Below are positions 26,438 to 37,117 of a DNA stretch of 64,000 nt, one piece after another (position 1 is the first letter of the stretch; every line of letters starts with the position of its first letter). Location: the NCBI RefSeq assembly GCF_024586915.1, contig NZ_JANBVS010000007.1:1-64000 (forward strand). Reading direction: 5' to 3'. The notes under the pieces were generated by a model. The model was not told the DNA's origin and ran no database searches. It saw only the letters and a program-made list of their open reading frames with translations. The stretch comes from Bradyrhizobium sp. SRS-191 (GTDB lineage: Bacteria > Pseudomonadota > Alphaproteobacteria > Rhizobiales > Xanthobacteraceae). A program made the position numbers and the translations under genes.

Positions 26438-28288
26438 GCGACGTGGGGGCGCGGAGGCCGCCGGCCGCTTGGCGTAGATCGCCTCGATCTCCCGCGCGAA
26501 GGCCCGCTCGATCGCCGGGCGCTTGTTCTTCAGGGTCGGCGTGATCAGGCCCGCCTGCACCGTCCACGGCTCCAAGGTCCAGTGTACGGCCTTCGGCGTC
26601 GCATAGGCCGGGTAGGCCTTCACCGCGCGGGCGATGTGGCGCAGCAGCGACGCTGCTTCGGCATCGCTGCCGCGCTGGCCGTGGGCGGCGAGCCTCGCCT
26701 GCTGCTCGGCCCAGCCCTTGGGATTGAGCACGACGATCGCCGCCAGGAACGGCCGGTTCTCGCCGATGACAATGGCCTGCTCGAACAGCGGGTCGGTGAG
26801 AACAGCGGTTTCGAGATCGGCCGGTGCAATCTTCTCGCCGGTCGAGGTGACGAGAATGTCCTTGATCCGCCCGGTGATGGTGATGCGTCCCGCATCGATA
26901 CGGGCCTGGTCGCCGGTGTGCAGCCAGCCGTCGGGCTCCTTCACGCGCGCGGTCTCCTCCGGCTTGTGCCAGTAGCCGAGCATCACGCTGGGGCCGCGCA
27001 CCATCAGCTCATCATTGTCGCCGACGCGCACCTCGACACCTGCCAAGGCGCGGCCGACCGTGCGGGGATCGTTATCTCCGGGCGTGTTCACGCTGACCAC
27101 CGGCGAGGTCTCGGTCATGCCGTAGCCCTGCAGCACCTCCAGCCCGAGTGCGAGGAACAGCCGCACCACCGGCTCGGCGATCGGGGCGCCGCCACTGACG
27201 GCCACCTGCAACCGCCCGCCGAACCGCGCCAGCACCTTGTCGGCGACGAGGCGTTGCAGCAGCGGCCAGGCGAGGCGGTCGAAGGCCGAAAGCTTCGCTT
27301 GGCCCTGCTGCGCATCGAAGCGGCGGCCGCCGATCGCGAGCGTCAGATCGAGCAGCGCGCGTTCAAGCGGATTGGCCACTGTGCGGTGATGCATCACCAG
27401 CGAGTAGATCCGCTCATAGATGCGCGGCACCGAAATCAGGATGGTCGGACGGACCTCCAGCAGATCGTCCGGCAACTGCTTCACCGAACGTGCATAGGCG
27501 ACGCAGGCGCCGATCGCGATGGCGTAGTAGTAGCCGGCGGTGCGCTCGAACGTGTGCGACAGCGGCAGAAATGACAGGAATACGTCGTCGATGTCGGCCG
27601 CGAGCCGCTGGTGGATCGCCTTGACGTTGGCGACGACGTTGTCGTGAGTCAGCATCACGCCCTTCGGCCGCCCTGTGGTGCCGGAGGTGTAGACGATCGC
27701 GGCGAGATCATGCGGCGCGATCGCAATGTCATTGCGGGGCGGCGCTGCGCCTGCGGCTGCGTTCAGCCAGGCGTCGAGCGCGACGAGACGTGGATCGTCG
27801 GCTGCTCCGGACTCGTCGCGCCGTTCGGCGCAGACGATCCGTTGCAGGTCCGGCAGCGCCTGGCCCACGGCCGCGATCTCCCGCCAGCGCGCGTCGGAAT
27901 CGACGAGCAGCAGCCGGGCGCCGGAATCGGCCAGGATGTAGGCGATGCTGTCGGCATTATCGACGGCGTGCATCGGCACCGGCACCAGGCCGCGCGACAG
28001 CGCCGCCTGGTCCATCGCAAGATGCGCGATGCCGTTCGGCATCAGGATGGCGATGCGCTCGCCCGGCGCGAAATCCTCCACCGCCAGCGCCCGACGCCAG
28101 CGCGCAACATGGTCCTCGATCTCGCGCCATGTGAAGCTCACCCAGCCGCGGTCCGGATCGAAATGGCGATAGGCCGGCTGGTCCGGGCTTTGACCGACGC
28201 GCCAGCGCCAGAGATCGGGGAGGGTGGCGACGGCCGCCAGCGTGCCGGCCGCCGCAGCGTGATCATCGATGGGACTTGCCTGCTGCAC
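26435..28288 (-). CDS. Long-chain fatty acid--CoA ligase (AMP-forming)
   Basis: A 617-residue acyl-adenylate-forming enzyme that activates fatty acids to acyl-CoA. The phosphate-binding loop YTSGTTGRPKG is at 200-210, GYGMTETSP at 388-396, the LHTGDQARID hinge region follows, and a C-terminal Lys lies in PTLKNKR. The overall form resembles FadD15-type ligases. I chose GTG at 28288 because GGAGG lies five bases upstream; the only ATG (28435) adds 49 low-similarity residues. The stop codon is inside a repeat, so the true C-terminus may have been altered by insertion. Confidence 0.87.
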   Translation of the reverse strand: MQQASPIDDHAAAAGTLAAVATLPDLWRWRVGQSPDQPAYRHFDPDRGWVSFTWREIEDHVARWRRALAVEDFAPGERIAILMPNGIAHLAMDQAALSRGLVPVPMHAVDNADSIAYILADSGARLLLVDSDARWREIAAVGQALPDLQRIVCAERRDESGAADDPRLVALDAWLNAAAGAAPPRNDIAIAPHDLAAIVYTSGTTGRPKGVMLTHDNVVANVKAIHQRLAADIDDVFLSFLPLSHTFERTAGYYYAIAIGACVAYARSVKQLPDDLLEVRPTILISVPRIYERIYSLVMHHRTVANPLERALLDLTLAIGGRRFDAQQGQAKLSAFDRLAWPLLQRLVADKVLARFGGRLQVAVSGGAPIAEPVVRLFLALGLEVLQGYGMTETSPVVSVNTPGDNDPRTVGRALAGVEVRVGDNDELMVRGPSVMLGYWHKPEETARVKEPDGWLHTGDQARIDAGRITITGRIKDILVTSTGEKIAPADLETAVLTDPLFEQAIVIGENRPFLAAIVVLNPKGWAEQQARLAAHGQRGSDAEAASLLRHIARAVKAYPAYATPKAVHWTLEPWTVQAGLITPTLKNKRPAIERAFAREIEAIYAKRPAASAPPRR

Positions 28289-28479
28289 CCGCGCCTCCGG
28301 CGATCCTGAATTCGTCGCACCGGCTGCGTCTTGCAGCCGCCGGTCAGGACCGACGTTGACGTAGCGCAATCCCCCGGCATGTGCTCGCCCGCCCCGGCAT
28401 GGCAGCCTGTCAAAGCCGGGGATGCGGTCTGCCATGTCCCCTGAACGGATCAGGCGCGGATGCAGCCCTGCCTTCGAGG

Positions 28480-28845
28480 TCAGGCGCCCTCCGGGACCTT
28501 GTCGAGAAAGCCGGTGACGCGCCGGATGCGACCATCGGCCAGCTCGACGAAGTCCGTCCCCTGGATTGGACAGTCCGCGTTGTCAGGGCCGAAGCCCCAG
28601 GAGAAGCGGACATAGTTGCCGTGGCCGTCGGCGGCGCCGAGCCGGCGGAAGCGAAACTCCGGGAAGCGCTGCTGCACGCCGTTCACCAGCGCGTCGATGC
28701 CGTCGACACCATCGCCATGCATCAGCGGATCGACATAGCTGGCATCCGCTGTCCACTGACGCGCGAGCCGAGCGCGGCGCTGCGCGCCGTCGCGTTCATT
28801 CCACAGCGCAATGTAGCCGTCGGCGATTGCGGTGAGGTCGGTCAT
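28480..28845 (-). CDS. SnoaL/NTF2-like protein
   Basis: A 121-residue alpha+beta barrel domain: IADGYIALWNERDGAQRRARL at the N-terminus, YVDPLMHGDGVDGI, and a hydrophobic C-terminal sheet. It belongs to the SnoaL-like NTF2 superfamily, whose members are small isomerases, cyclases or ligand binders; no specific function can be given. A GGAGAG ribosome binding site precedes the ATG. It lies upstream of the acyl-CoA ligase on the same strand, with 191 bp between. Confidence 0.75.
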   Translation of the reverse strand: MTDLTAIADGYIALWNERDGAQRRARLARQWTADASYVDPLMHGDGVDGIDALVNGVQQRFPEFRFRRLGAADGHGNYVRFSWGFGPDNADCPIQGTDFVELADGRIRRVTGFLDKVPEGA

Positions 28846-29012
28846 CTCTGCTCTCCATGTTGTGAACGCTGAGGAGCCGAAGATCGCGCACGCCGCGCAT
28901 CGAATCGATTACGTCCGACGTCATCTCATTTGGCATGACCAAACTGTAAGTTGCCGCTTCTCTGCGCGAGGCCTACCCAGCGCATAGAGACGGTGCGGGG
29001 GATTTGCGTCGC

Positions 29013-29372
29013 ATGTTGTCCGACACTTGGAAGTTGATCGCGGTTGCGATCTGTCTCGTGCTGTTCACGGCCGACACCGTGCTGAAGCCGCAGGACAAGC
29101 CCAATCGCATGGTGTTCTTCGAGCTGCATCGCGGCGAGAGCCCGACGGTGATCGGCGTGATGCGCGATGATCTCGTCAAGCTGCCGGGACGCGGCGCCGC
29201 GCGCATTCATGATGCGCTCGCGCGCGGCGAGACGTTAACGGTCTGGCAATACGAGTTAAAAAAGACTGAAGACGGTAGCTATCAGGAAGTGCCGGAGCGG
29301 CAGATCCAGCTCGGCGCCGCCGATGCGCCGCTGGTCACCTTCGGCGCGCGCATTCGCCTGCCGAACGATTAG
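29013..29372 (+). CDS. Small protein with one N-terminal membrane segment, unknown function
   Basis: A 119-residue protein beginning MLSDTWKLIAVAICLVLFTA, a single hydrophobic helix that could be a signal anchor, followed by a polar domain rich in beta-strand-type residues (VTFGARIRLPND at the end). No known motif is seen. The ATG at 29013 has GGGGGA upstream; an in-frame TTG at 29004 is an alternative. Coding-type GC bias and a proper ribosome binding site support it as a gene. Confidence 0.6.
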   Translation: MLSDTWKLIAVAICLVLFTADTVLKPQDKPNRMVFFELHRGESPTVIGVMRDDLVKLPGRGAARIHDALARGETLTVWQYELKKTEDGSYQEVPERQIQLGAADAPLVTFGARIRLPND

Positions 29373-30057
29373 CCGGCGCGCGCAAGCGCGGACGCTGACG
29401 CGCTCGTCAAACTGTTTGGTCCGCAGTCCGCGCCAAAACGGCACACGTCGGGAGACGTGTTGAGTCCGGAGGTGATCGGCCGAGCCCATCAGACGTTGCG
29501 CCGGCCGCGGCGGTCGCGCGATCAACCGTCTCACGGCCGCCCACCTCGTGCCCTGGTCCGCGATCACCATGGTTGCGTGGACGAGGATACCGCACCGAAT
29601 CTCATGTCCCCGAACGCTGCGCGTCTTCGCGCGCACACCAGCGGTTCCATCTAGGAACCCCGGGTTTTCCCGGGGGTCTTTCGCGCTGCCGTGATGCGAA
29701 TGCCGCGCCTGCGGGCGAATCATGCCGGGCTGTCGCCCAGCCCGTGGCGCAACTGCCATGCTCGGAGCCAGATGAGGCGATTTTTTCCCAGCAGCAACCG
29801 GGTGGTGCAGCGGGCCTGCAACACTTGCCCTGAATTTGGTTCGTGCTGCTGCACCGTCCTGGACAAAAACACGATCTCGCAACACGCTGCATGTGCGATT
29901 TGGATTTGGCTTTCACGTTTCCGGTCTGGGGAAGGGCTCGTGATTGCAAGGTCCGCCGCAGTCCAAGCATCACAACAAGCGCATCACGTGACTTCCATCA
30001 TGCGACGCGCGTCACAGTCGGTCAGATCGGCTTCGCCGGGTTGAACTGGGGCTCGAC
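29373..30057. other. 685-bp intergenic region with an orphan terminator-like hairpin
   Basis: No convincing coding region. A perfect 7-bp stem CCCCGGG/CCCGGGG with loop TTTT lies at 29658-29675 and is followed by GTCTTTC. It is 286 bp beyond the preceding stop codon, so it may end an unrecognised RNA. Another hairpin (CACACGTC/GACGTGT) is at 29441-29460. The last 370 bp show nothing that I can name. Confidence 0.45.
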
Positions 30058-30582
30058 ATGAAATTCTGGACGGGGTTGCTCGCGGTCGTTCTCTTGCTGT
30101 CGGGTGTCAGTGCGAGCCAGGCCGTGGTCCGCATTGCCGATGACCGCGGTGGTCGGATCGGGACCTATGTCGACAAGTACCAGGGCCTGCGGTCGTCCGG
30201 TGAGTACGTGATCATCGACGGCCTGTGCGCGTCGGCCTGCACCATCGTGCTCGGCGCCGTTCCGCACGACAAGATCTGCGTCACCTCGCATGCCAATCTC
30301 GGCTTCCATGCCGCCTGGGATTTCGGCGCCAATGGCCGGGCCGTCACCAATCCCGAGGCGACCCAGATGCTGTACTCGATGTATCCGTCGCCGATCCGCC
30401 GCTGGATCACCCAGCGTGGCGGCCTGACCCCGCGGATGATCTTCCTGAAGGGCAGGGAGCTGCAGGCGATGTACAAGCCCTGCTACATGGACGCCCAGGC
30501 CTCCACGCCATCGGCGCCGCAGGTTGCCCCGAACGCTCCGGCGATCTCTCCCGCCGCCGCCAAGGCGTCGGCCTCGCACTGA
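30058..30582 (+). CDS. Secreted protein with ClpP-fold-like CASAC motif
   Basis: A 174-residue protein with a signal peptide (1-22, cut after SQA). The mature part has GLCASACTIVLG (55-66) and NLGFHAAWDF (80-89), the same Ser/His spacing pattern seen in periplasmic ClpP/crotonase-fold proteins; Ser59 and His84 are candidate active residues. The last 30 residues are a Pro/Ala/Ser tail. No enzyme activity is proven for these proteins. A second, larger protein with the same CASAC signature is encoded at 53492-54343. Confidence 0.7.
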   Translation: MKFWTGLLAVVLLLSGVSASQAVVRIADDRGGRIGTYVDKYQGLRSSGEYVIIDGLCASACTIVLGAVPHDKICVTSHANLGFHAAWDFGANGRAVTNPEATQMLYSMYPSPIRRWITQRGGLTPRMIFLKGRELQAMYKPCYMDAQASTPSAPQVAPNAPAISPAAAKASASH

Positions 30583-30727
30583 TCGGGCCAGCGCTCCGCG
30601 ACCTCTCGACGTCCTCAAGCCCTGGAGTGCTTGCCTCTCCCGCCGCTGCGGCCTATTTCAGAGGTCGAGAGGCGGGTCACGGCTTGTGTCATTTCAGGCC
30701 AGTGCCCCGCGGAGTGGGCACGCCATC

Positions 30728-30910
30728 ATGCAGCCTCTTTCAGCGCAGCAAAACATATCCCCCGGTGCCGGTCGCCGTTTGACCGCGCCGGCGATTGCGG
30801 CTGCGGTGCTGGCCTTCGGCCTGGTCGCCGGGGCCGTGACGCTGTGGGCGCATTACGGGACCGCGGTGTTCTTCGAGATGATCGCGGCCGGCTTCAGCGC
30901 CTGCTTCTGA
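30728..30910 (+). CDS. Small single-helix membrane protein upstream of a SCO gene
   Basis: A 60-residue protein with one membrane helix (about residues 20-42) and a short polar N-terminus. It lies 21 bp before the SCO gene and is probably co-transcribed. I do not recognise a family; the location suggests a link to copper delivery or cytochrome oxidase assembly, which is inference only. Confidence 0.55.
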   Translation: MQPLSAQQNISPGAGRRLTAPAIAAAVLAFGLVAGAVTLWAHYGTAVFFEMIAAGFSACF

Positions 30911-30931
30911 GACAGAGATAAGGAACACGGC

Positions 30932-31528
30932 ATGCCGTCCAATGCCATCCGCCCCCTGGTGATCGTCGGAGCCTTTGCCTTGAGCCTGGTGATCGGGCTG
31001 GCGGGGATGTTCCTCGTGATGGGCGGCGGTGGCCGCAACATCGCTGCTCCGGCTGCGATCGGCGGACCGTTCCAGCTGACCGACCAGTCCGGCGCCGTCG
31101 TCACCGAGAAAAGCCTCGAGGGCCGTCCGAGCCTGATCTTCTTCGGCTTCACCCATTGTCCGGACGTCTGTCCGACTTCGCTGTTCGAGATCTCCGAGGT
31201 GCTGCGGGCGATGGGCACGGATGCTGATCGCGTCAACGCCTATTTCGTCTCGGTCGATCCCGAGCGCGACAATCCGGCGACGATGAAGGATTACCTCTCC
31301 AGCTTCGACCCGCATTTGAAGGGCCTGACGGGGGATCCCGAGGTGCTGGCCAAGGTCCTCACCGAATACCGGGTCTATGCCAAGAAGGTCCCCCTCAAGG
31401 ACGGCGACTACACCATGGACCACACCGCCCTGGTCTATCTGATGGATCGCAACGGCCGCTTTGTCGCGCCGTTCAACCTGAAGCGGACCCCGGAGGAGGC
31501 CGCCTCGGACCTGAAGAAATACCTCTGA
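30932..31528 (+). CDS. SCO1/SenC family copper chaperone
   Basis: A 198-residue thioredoxin-fold protein anchored by an N-terminal helix (about 8-30). The copper ligands are visible: CPDVC (Cys76, Cys80) and His164 in DYTMDHTA. SCO proteins deliver copper to, or keep reduced, the CuA site of cytochrome c oxidase, on the periplasmic side of the membrane. AAGGA precedes the ATG. No oxidase genes are in the window. Confidence 0.92.
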   Translation: MPSNAIRPLVIVGAFALSLVIGLAGMFLVMGGGGRNIAAPAAIGGPFQLTDQSGAVVTEKSLEGRPSLIFFGFTHCPDVCPTSLFEISEVLRAMGTDADRVNAYFVSVDPERDNPATMKDYLSSFDPHLKGLTGDPEVLAKVLTEYRVYAKKVPLKDGDYTMDHTALVYLMDRNGRFVAPFNLKRTPEEAASDLKKYL

Positions 31529-31629
31529 GCGCGTTAACGCCAGTGGCGGGGCGGGGGCCGTGGAGCCTCCTCCAGCCTCGAATTTGCGCCGGGATGGTCT
31601 ATAACGCGCGCTGACCATCGGGAGCGCTG

Positions 31630-32538
31630 ATGCCGACCGCCTTGTCACACCCCGCCAAGCCCACCCGTGCAGCCCGCGTCGCGATCGCGGGCGTGCTGCT
31701 TTGTCTCGGCCTGGCTGCTTCCGGCCCAGCGGCGCGCGCCCAGGCTCCGGTTCGTCCCGCCGTCGAGGCGGCCCCGCAGGCGGTGCCCGGCTTCTGGGAT
31801 CCGCGGCGCCGCCCCGAGCGGCCCGATCTGTCACGCCTCACGGTGATTCGCTTCCTGACCGAGACCGACTACCCGCCGTTCAACTTCACCGGCCCTGACG
31901 GCAATCCGGCCGGCTTCAACGTCGATCTGGCACGGGCGCTCTGCGACGAGATCAAGGTCACCTGCACCGTCCAGATGCGCCGCTTCGAGACCCTGCTCGA
32001 CGCGCTGTCCTCGAACCGCGGCGATGCGATCATCGCCTCGATGGCGGTGACGCCGCAGATGCGGGCGCGGCTGGATTTCTCCGATCCGTATTACCGGGCG
32101 CCGGCGCGCTTCGTCTCCCGGCGCGACGCGGTCATGACCGAGATCCGCCCCGAGTTCCTCGAGGGCAAGAAGATCGGCGCCATCGCCGGCACGGCCCATG
32201 AGGCCTACCTCAAGGCGATGTTCACCGATGCCGAGATCAAGCCCTATCCGAACGACGACGCGCTGCGCCAGGCGCTGCGCCGGGGCGAGGTCGATTTGAT
32301 CTTCGGCGACGGCATCGCGCTGGCCTTCTGGGTCAACGGCACGGATTCCGCCGATTGCTGCGCCTTTTCCGGTGGACCTTTCGTCGAAAGCCGCTATTTC
32401 GGCGAGGGCGTCGGGATCGGGGTGCGCAAGGGCAACGACCTCTTGCGCCAGGCCCTGAACTGGGCGCTGTTCCGGGTCTGGGAAAAAGGCCGCTACACCG
32501 ACCTGTGGCTGCGCTATTTCTCGATCAGCCCGTTCTAG
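31630..32538 (+). CDS. Periplasmic solute-binding protein, amino-acid type (SBP family 3)
   Basis: A 302-residue protein with a signal peptide (about 1-36, ending ARA). The domain shows the family-3 pattern: FLTETDYPPFNF, GFNVDLARALCDEIK, DAIIASMAVTPQMRARLDFSDPYY split around residues 134-157, and GVGIGVRKGNDLLRQALN near the end. Typical ligands are polar amino acids. No permease or ATPase genes are adjacent, so it is an orphan binding protein or has another role. A GGGAGC ribosome binding site precedes the ATG. Confidence 0.85.
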   Translation: MPTALSHPAKPTRAARVAIAGVLLCLGLAASGPAARAQAPVRPAVEAAPQAVPGFWDPRRRPERPDLSRLTVIRFLTETDYPPFNFTGPDGNPAGFNVDLARALCDEIKVTCTVQMRRFETLLDALSSNRGDAIIASMAVTPQMRARLDFSDPYYRAPARFVSRRDAVMTEIRPEFLEGKKIGAIAGTAHEAYLKAMFTDAEIKPYPNDDALRQALRRGEVDLIFGDGIALAFWVNGTDSADCCAFSGGPFVESRYFGEGVGIGVRKGNDLLRQALNWALFRVWEKGRYTDLWLRYFSISPF

Positions 32539-32548
32539 AGTTAAACCT

Positions 32549-34296
<1,748 letters not shown>

Positions 34297-34322
34297 TTGC
34301 CACGTGGCTCGCCACACAAAAG

Positions 34323-34446
34323 GTGTCGTCCCGGCCTTGAGCCGGGACCCATAACCACCGGCGGCGATGAGGCGGAAGATCTCCGCCACCTTCCAAACCA
34401 ATCGGCATTCCGCGGTATGGGTCCCGGCTCGGAGGCCGGGACGACA
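34323..34446. repeat. Palindromic repeat family 1, copy d
   Basis: Left GTGTCGTCCCGGCCTTGAGC and right mirrored arm ending CCGGGACGACAG. Inner edges CCCATAACCACCGG and ATTCCGCGGTATGGG match the other copies. It lies between the convergent lysK and carbonic anhydrase genes. Confidence 0.85.
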
Positions 34447-34502
34447 GCGGAATGCTTGGGTGGCTGCGTCGATTCGAAGCAGCCTAGACTAAGTCGAGAG
34501 AC

Positions 34503-35264
34503 TCACACCCCCTGCAGCACGAAGCGGCGGTCGAGCTTCTGCACCGGGCGGGCGTTCATCGGATACAGCTTGGCGAACTTCGCCACGTCGGCTTCGGCGA
34601 CCGAGACCGGCTCGCTCAGCAGCAGCCACTCGACCACCTCGGAGCAGGGCGGCGTCGTCAGCGAGCCGGCATAGCGATAATAGGTGCGGCGGTTGGGCAG
34701 CATCTGGTTCGGATTGATGCGCGCGTCGGCTTTCACCGCGGGGCCTTCCTTGTCCGGCATCGTCGCCACGATCTGCGCGAAGGCGGGGTTGGGACGGCCG
34801 GTGGTCATCAGCACGCCGACCACGGCGAGCCCGCCCGAGGCGGCGCGGTGAACGAAATGCGCCTCCATCGGATAGTTCTTGCCGCCGATCTGGTGCTCGC
34901 TCGGACGATGGAAGTGCACCTGCAGCAGCTTGTAGGTGGTGCCGTCGAGCTTCAGGGTGCTGCTGCCGTCGGCGAAGTTGAGCTGGATGGTGTGGCCGTT
35001 GTTGACGATGGTCTCTGCGCTCTTGGCCCAGTTCAGCTTGAAGTCGGGCAGCTGGGCCCGGGTCGGATGCTCGATGTCGACGGGGGATTGCTGGGTGCCG
35101 ACGCCGCAGACCTTGTTGGCCGCGTCGAGATCGCCCCATTTGGCGGGGCCGGTCGCGCCCTCATAGCTCCAATGCGGCGCGCCTTCGGCGGCGAAGCCGG
35201 GCTGGGCGCAGACGGGGCAGAGGGCGAGCCCCGCAAGGGCCTTCAAAACGTTGCGGCGGTCCAT
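34503..35264 (-). CDS. Alpha-class carbonic anhydrase, periplasmic
   Basis: A 253-residue enzyme that interconverts CO2 and bicarbonate. Zinc ligands are His117 and His119 (VHFHRPSEH) and His136 (EAHFVH); Cys53 and the Cys in TTPPCSE probably form the usual disulfide. The N-terminus DRRNVLKALAGLALCPVCA suggests export, possibly by the Tat route. The ATG at 35264 follows GGGAGA; an upstream in-frame ATG adds 13 residues and is less likely. It could supply bicarbonate or limit CO2 loss in the periplasm. Confidence 0.93.
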   Translation of the reverse strand: MDRRNVLKALAGLALCPVCAQPGFAAEGAPHWSYEGATGPAKWGDLDAANKVCGVGTQQSPVDIEHPTRAQLPDFKLNWAKSAETIVNNGHTIQLNFADGSSTLKLDGTTYKLLQVHFHRPSEHQIGGKNYPMEAHFVHRAASGGLAVVGVLMTTGRPNPAFAQIVATMPDKEGPAVKADARINPNQMLPNRRTYYRYAGSLTTPPCSEVVEWLLLSEPVSVAEADVAKFAKLYPMNARPVQKLDRRFVLQGV

Positions 35265-35546
35265 GGCAATCTCCCAAAGGTCAAGTGTGATGCAGGCAAA
35301 CAATGCGGCCCATCGGCGCCGGCGGCGCGGGGCGAATCGCGACCTCTAGGAAAGCCGAATTCCGTTAATCCTTGCTGAGGAACCGGCTGCACCCAGGAAA
35401 ACCCGTGGCGCCACGAGCACAACCTTCGCGGGCCGGACGGCGCCACTTCAGGGCAATCGATGCTTGAGTTCGAAAGCCCCTGCCGATACGGTCGGTCGCT
35501 CCCGAAAACATCAGCAAACTCAAGATCAAGCCAGGATCGCGCGAAG

Positions 35547-35891
35547 GTGCCCAAAATCTACAAAATCTGCTCAGCGTCGGCCTGGCGCGAGGCGGAGCGG
35601 CAGGGTGTCTACCGCGGCAGCGCGGACGATCTGCGCGACGGCTTCATCCATTTTTCGACCGCCTCGCAGGTGCCGGAGACCGCCAGGAAGCATTTTTTCG
35701 GGCAGAGCGCGCTGTTCCTGGTCGAAGTCGAGGCCGACGCGCTCGGCCCGGGCTTGCGCTGGGAGCGGTCGCGCAACGACGAGCTGTTCCCGCACCTCTA
35801 TGGCGAGCTCGATCCCGGCGCCGTCACCGCCGTTCACCAGATGCACAGCCGGGCCGATGGTGGCCACGACATTCCGGACCTGAAGCCGTGA
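35547..35891 (+). CDS. DUF952 family protein
   Basis: A 114-residue DUF952 protein: KIYKICSASAWREAERQGVYRG at the start, DGFIHFSTASQVPETA (about 36-51), and HLYGELDPGAVTAV. The fold resembles ADP-ribosyltransferase-like toxins/transferases, but the function of DUF952 is unknown. The start is GTG at 35547. Its stop overlaps the pyrD start by 4 bp (GTGA), so it is translated together with pyrD. Confidence 0.85.
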   Translation: MPKIYKICSASAWREAERQGVYRGSADDLRDGFIHFSTASQVPETARKHFFGQSALFLVEVEADALGPGLRWERSRNDELFPHLYGELDPGAVTAVHQMHSRADGGHDIPDLKP

Positions 35892-36982
35892 TCCGCGCCT
35901 TCGACCAGCTCTCGCTGCCGCTGCTCCGCTGGCTCGACGCCGAGGATGCGCACCGGCTCGCCATCCAGGGCCTCAAGCTGCTGCCTGCCATCAAGCCGCG
36001 GCCCGACGACGCCAAGCTCGCGGTGCGCGCCTTCGGTCTGAACTTCCCGAACCCGGTCGGCATGGCCGCGGGCTTCGACAAGAACGCCGAGGTGCCGGAC
36101 GCGCTACTGCGGCTCGGCTTCGGCTTCGTCGAGATCGGCTCGGTGACCCCCCTGCCGCAGAGCGGCAATCCGCGACCCCGGCTGTTCCGCCTGGAGCGCG
36201 ATGAGGCGGTCATCAACCGCATGGGCTTCAACAATGACGGCGCCGAGATCGTGCTGCGCCGGCTGGCCGGCCGCGCCAGCCAGGGCGGCATCGTCGGCGT
36301 CAATGTCGGAGCCAACAAGGATTCCGCCGACCGCGTCGCCGACTATGTCCGGCTGATCGAGACCTTCGCGCCGGTGGCGAGCTATTTCACCGTCAACATC
36401 TCCTCGCCGAACACGCCGGGCCTGCGCAATCTGCAGCAGGCCTCACAGCTCGACGAGCTCCTGTCCAAGGTGCTGGAGGCGCGCGATCGCGTCCGCCGCA
36501 AGGCGGGTGATACGCCGGTGCTGCTCAAGATCGCGCCCGATCTCAGCCTCGCCGAACTCGACGACGTCGTCCATGTCGCGCGCTCGCGCGGCGTCGATGG
36601 CATGATCGTCTCGAACACCACGCTGGCCCGGCCCAACTCCTTGCGCGAGCAGTTGCGCGCCAAGGAGCAGGGCGGTCTCTCGGGCCGGCCGCTGTTCCGG
36701 CTGTCGACCCGCATGGTCGCCGAGACCTTTGTCCGCGTCGAGGGCGCATTCCCCTTGATCGGCGTCGGCGGCATCGACACCGGCGGCGCCGCGCTGACCA
36801 AGATCCGCGCCGGCGCCAGCCTCATCCAGCTGTATTCCTCGCTCGTCTACAAGGGGCTCGGCCTGGTCGAGAGCATCAAGGCCGATTTGACCTCGACCTT
36901 GCTGCGCACGGGGCGCGACTCGCTGTCGGAGATCGTCGGCGCCGACGCGGCGACGATCACGGCGGAGGATTGGCCGGTTTAA
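35888..36982 (+). CDS. pyrD: Dihydroorotate dehydrogenase (quinone), class 2
   Basis: A 364-residue membrane-associated class 2 enzyme that oxidises dihydroorotate to orotate with FMN and ubiquinone in pyrimidine synthesis. The N-terminal helix (1-35) is the membrane/quinone domain. The barrel shows PNPVGMAAGFDKN, FNISSPNTPG-type sequence (VNISSPNTPGLR) with the catalytic Ser region, and IGVGGIDTG. The start is GTG at 35888 overlapping the DUF952 stop. Confidence 0.95.
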   Translation: MIRAFDQLSLPLLRWLDAEDAHRLAIQGLKLLPAIKPRPDDAKLAVRAFGLNFPNPVGMAAGFDKNAEVPDALLRLGFGFVEIGSVTPLPQSGNPRPRLFRLERDEAVINRMGFNNDGAEIVLRRLAGRASQGGIVGVNVGANKDSADRVADYVRLIETFAPVASYFTVNISSPNTPGLRNLQQASQLDELLSKVLEARDRVRRKAGDTPVLLKIAPDLSLAELDDVVHVARSRGVDGMIVSNTTLARPNSLREQLRAKEQGGLSGRPLFRLSTRMVAETFVRVEGAFPLIGVGGIDTGGAALTKIRAGASLIQLYSSLVYKGLGLVESIKADLTSTLLRTGRDSLSEIVGADAATITAEDWPV

Positions 36983-37023
36983 TCTCTGCTGTCTTTGACG
37001 AGCGAGCGCTGTGTATATGAATG

Positions 37024-37049
37024 TGCCCTCTCCCCCAAGGGGAGAGGGC
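37024..37049. repeat. Palindromic repeat family 3, single hairpin
   Basis: GCCCTCTCCCCCAAGGGGAG and the following AGGGC form one perfect hairpin, the same unit that ends the long copy at 12511-12668. It lies between the convergent pyrD and MATE genes and may act as a terminator for both. Confidence 0.8.
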
Positions 37050-37078
37050 GCTGTACCGCACAGCGTCGAATTAAGAAT

Positions 37079-37112
37079 GTAGGTGCGCACGCTTGCGCTT
37101 CGCCCACCCTAC
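37079..37112. repeat. Palindromic repeat family 4, short copy
   Basis: GTAGGTGCGCACGCTTGCGC followed by a mirrored end CGCCCACCCTAC. It is a reduced form of the units at 32549 and 62526. It lies 6 bp after the stop codon of the minus-strand MATE gene. Confidence 0.75.
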
Positions 37113-37117
37113 GAACC

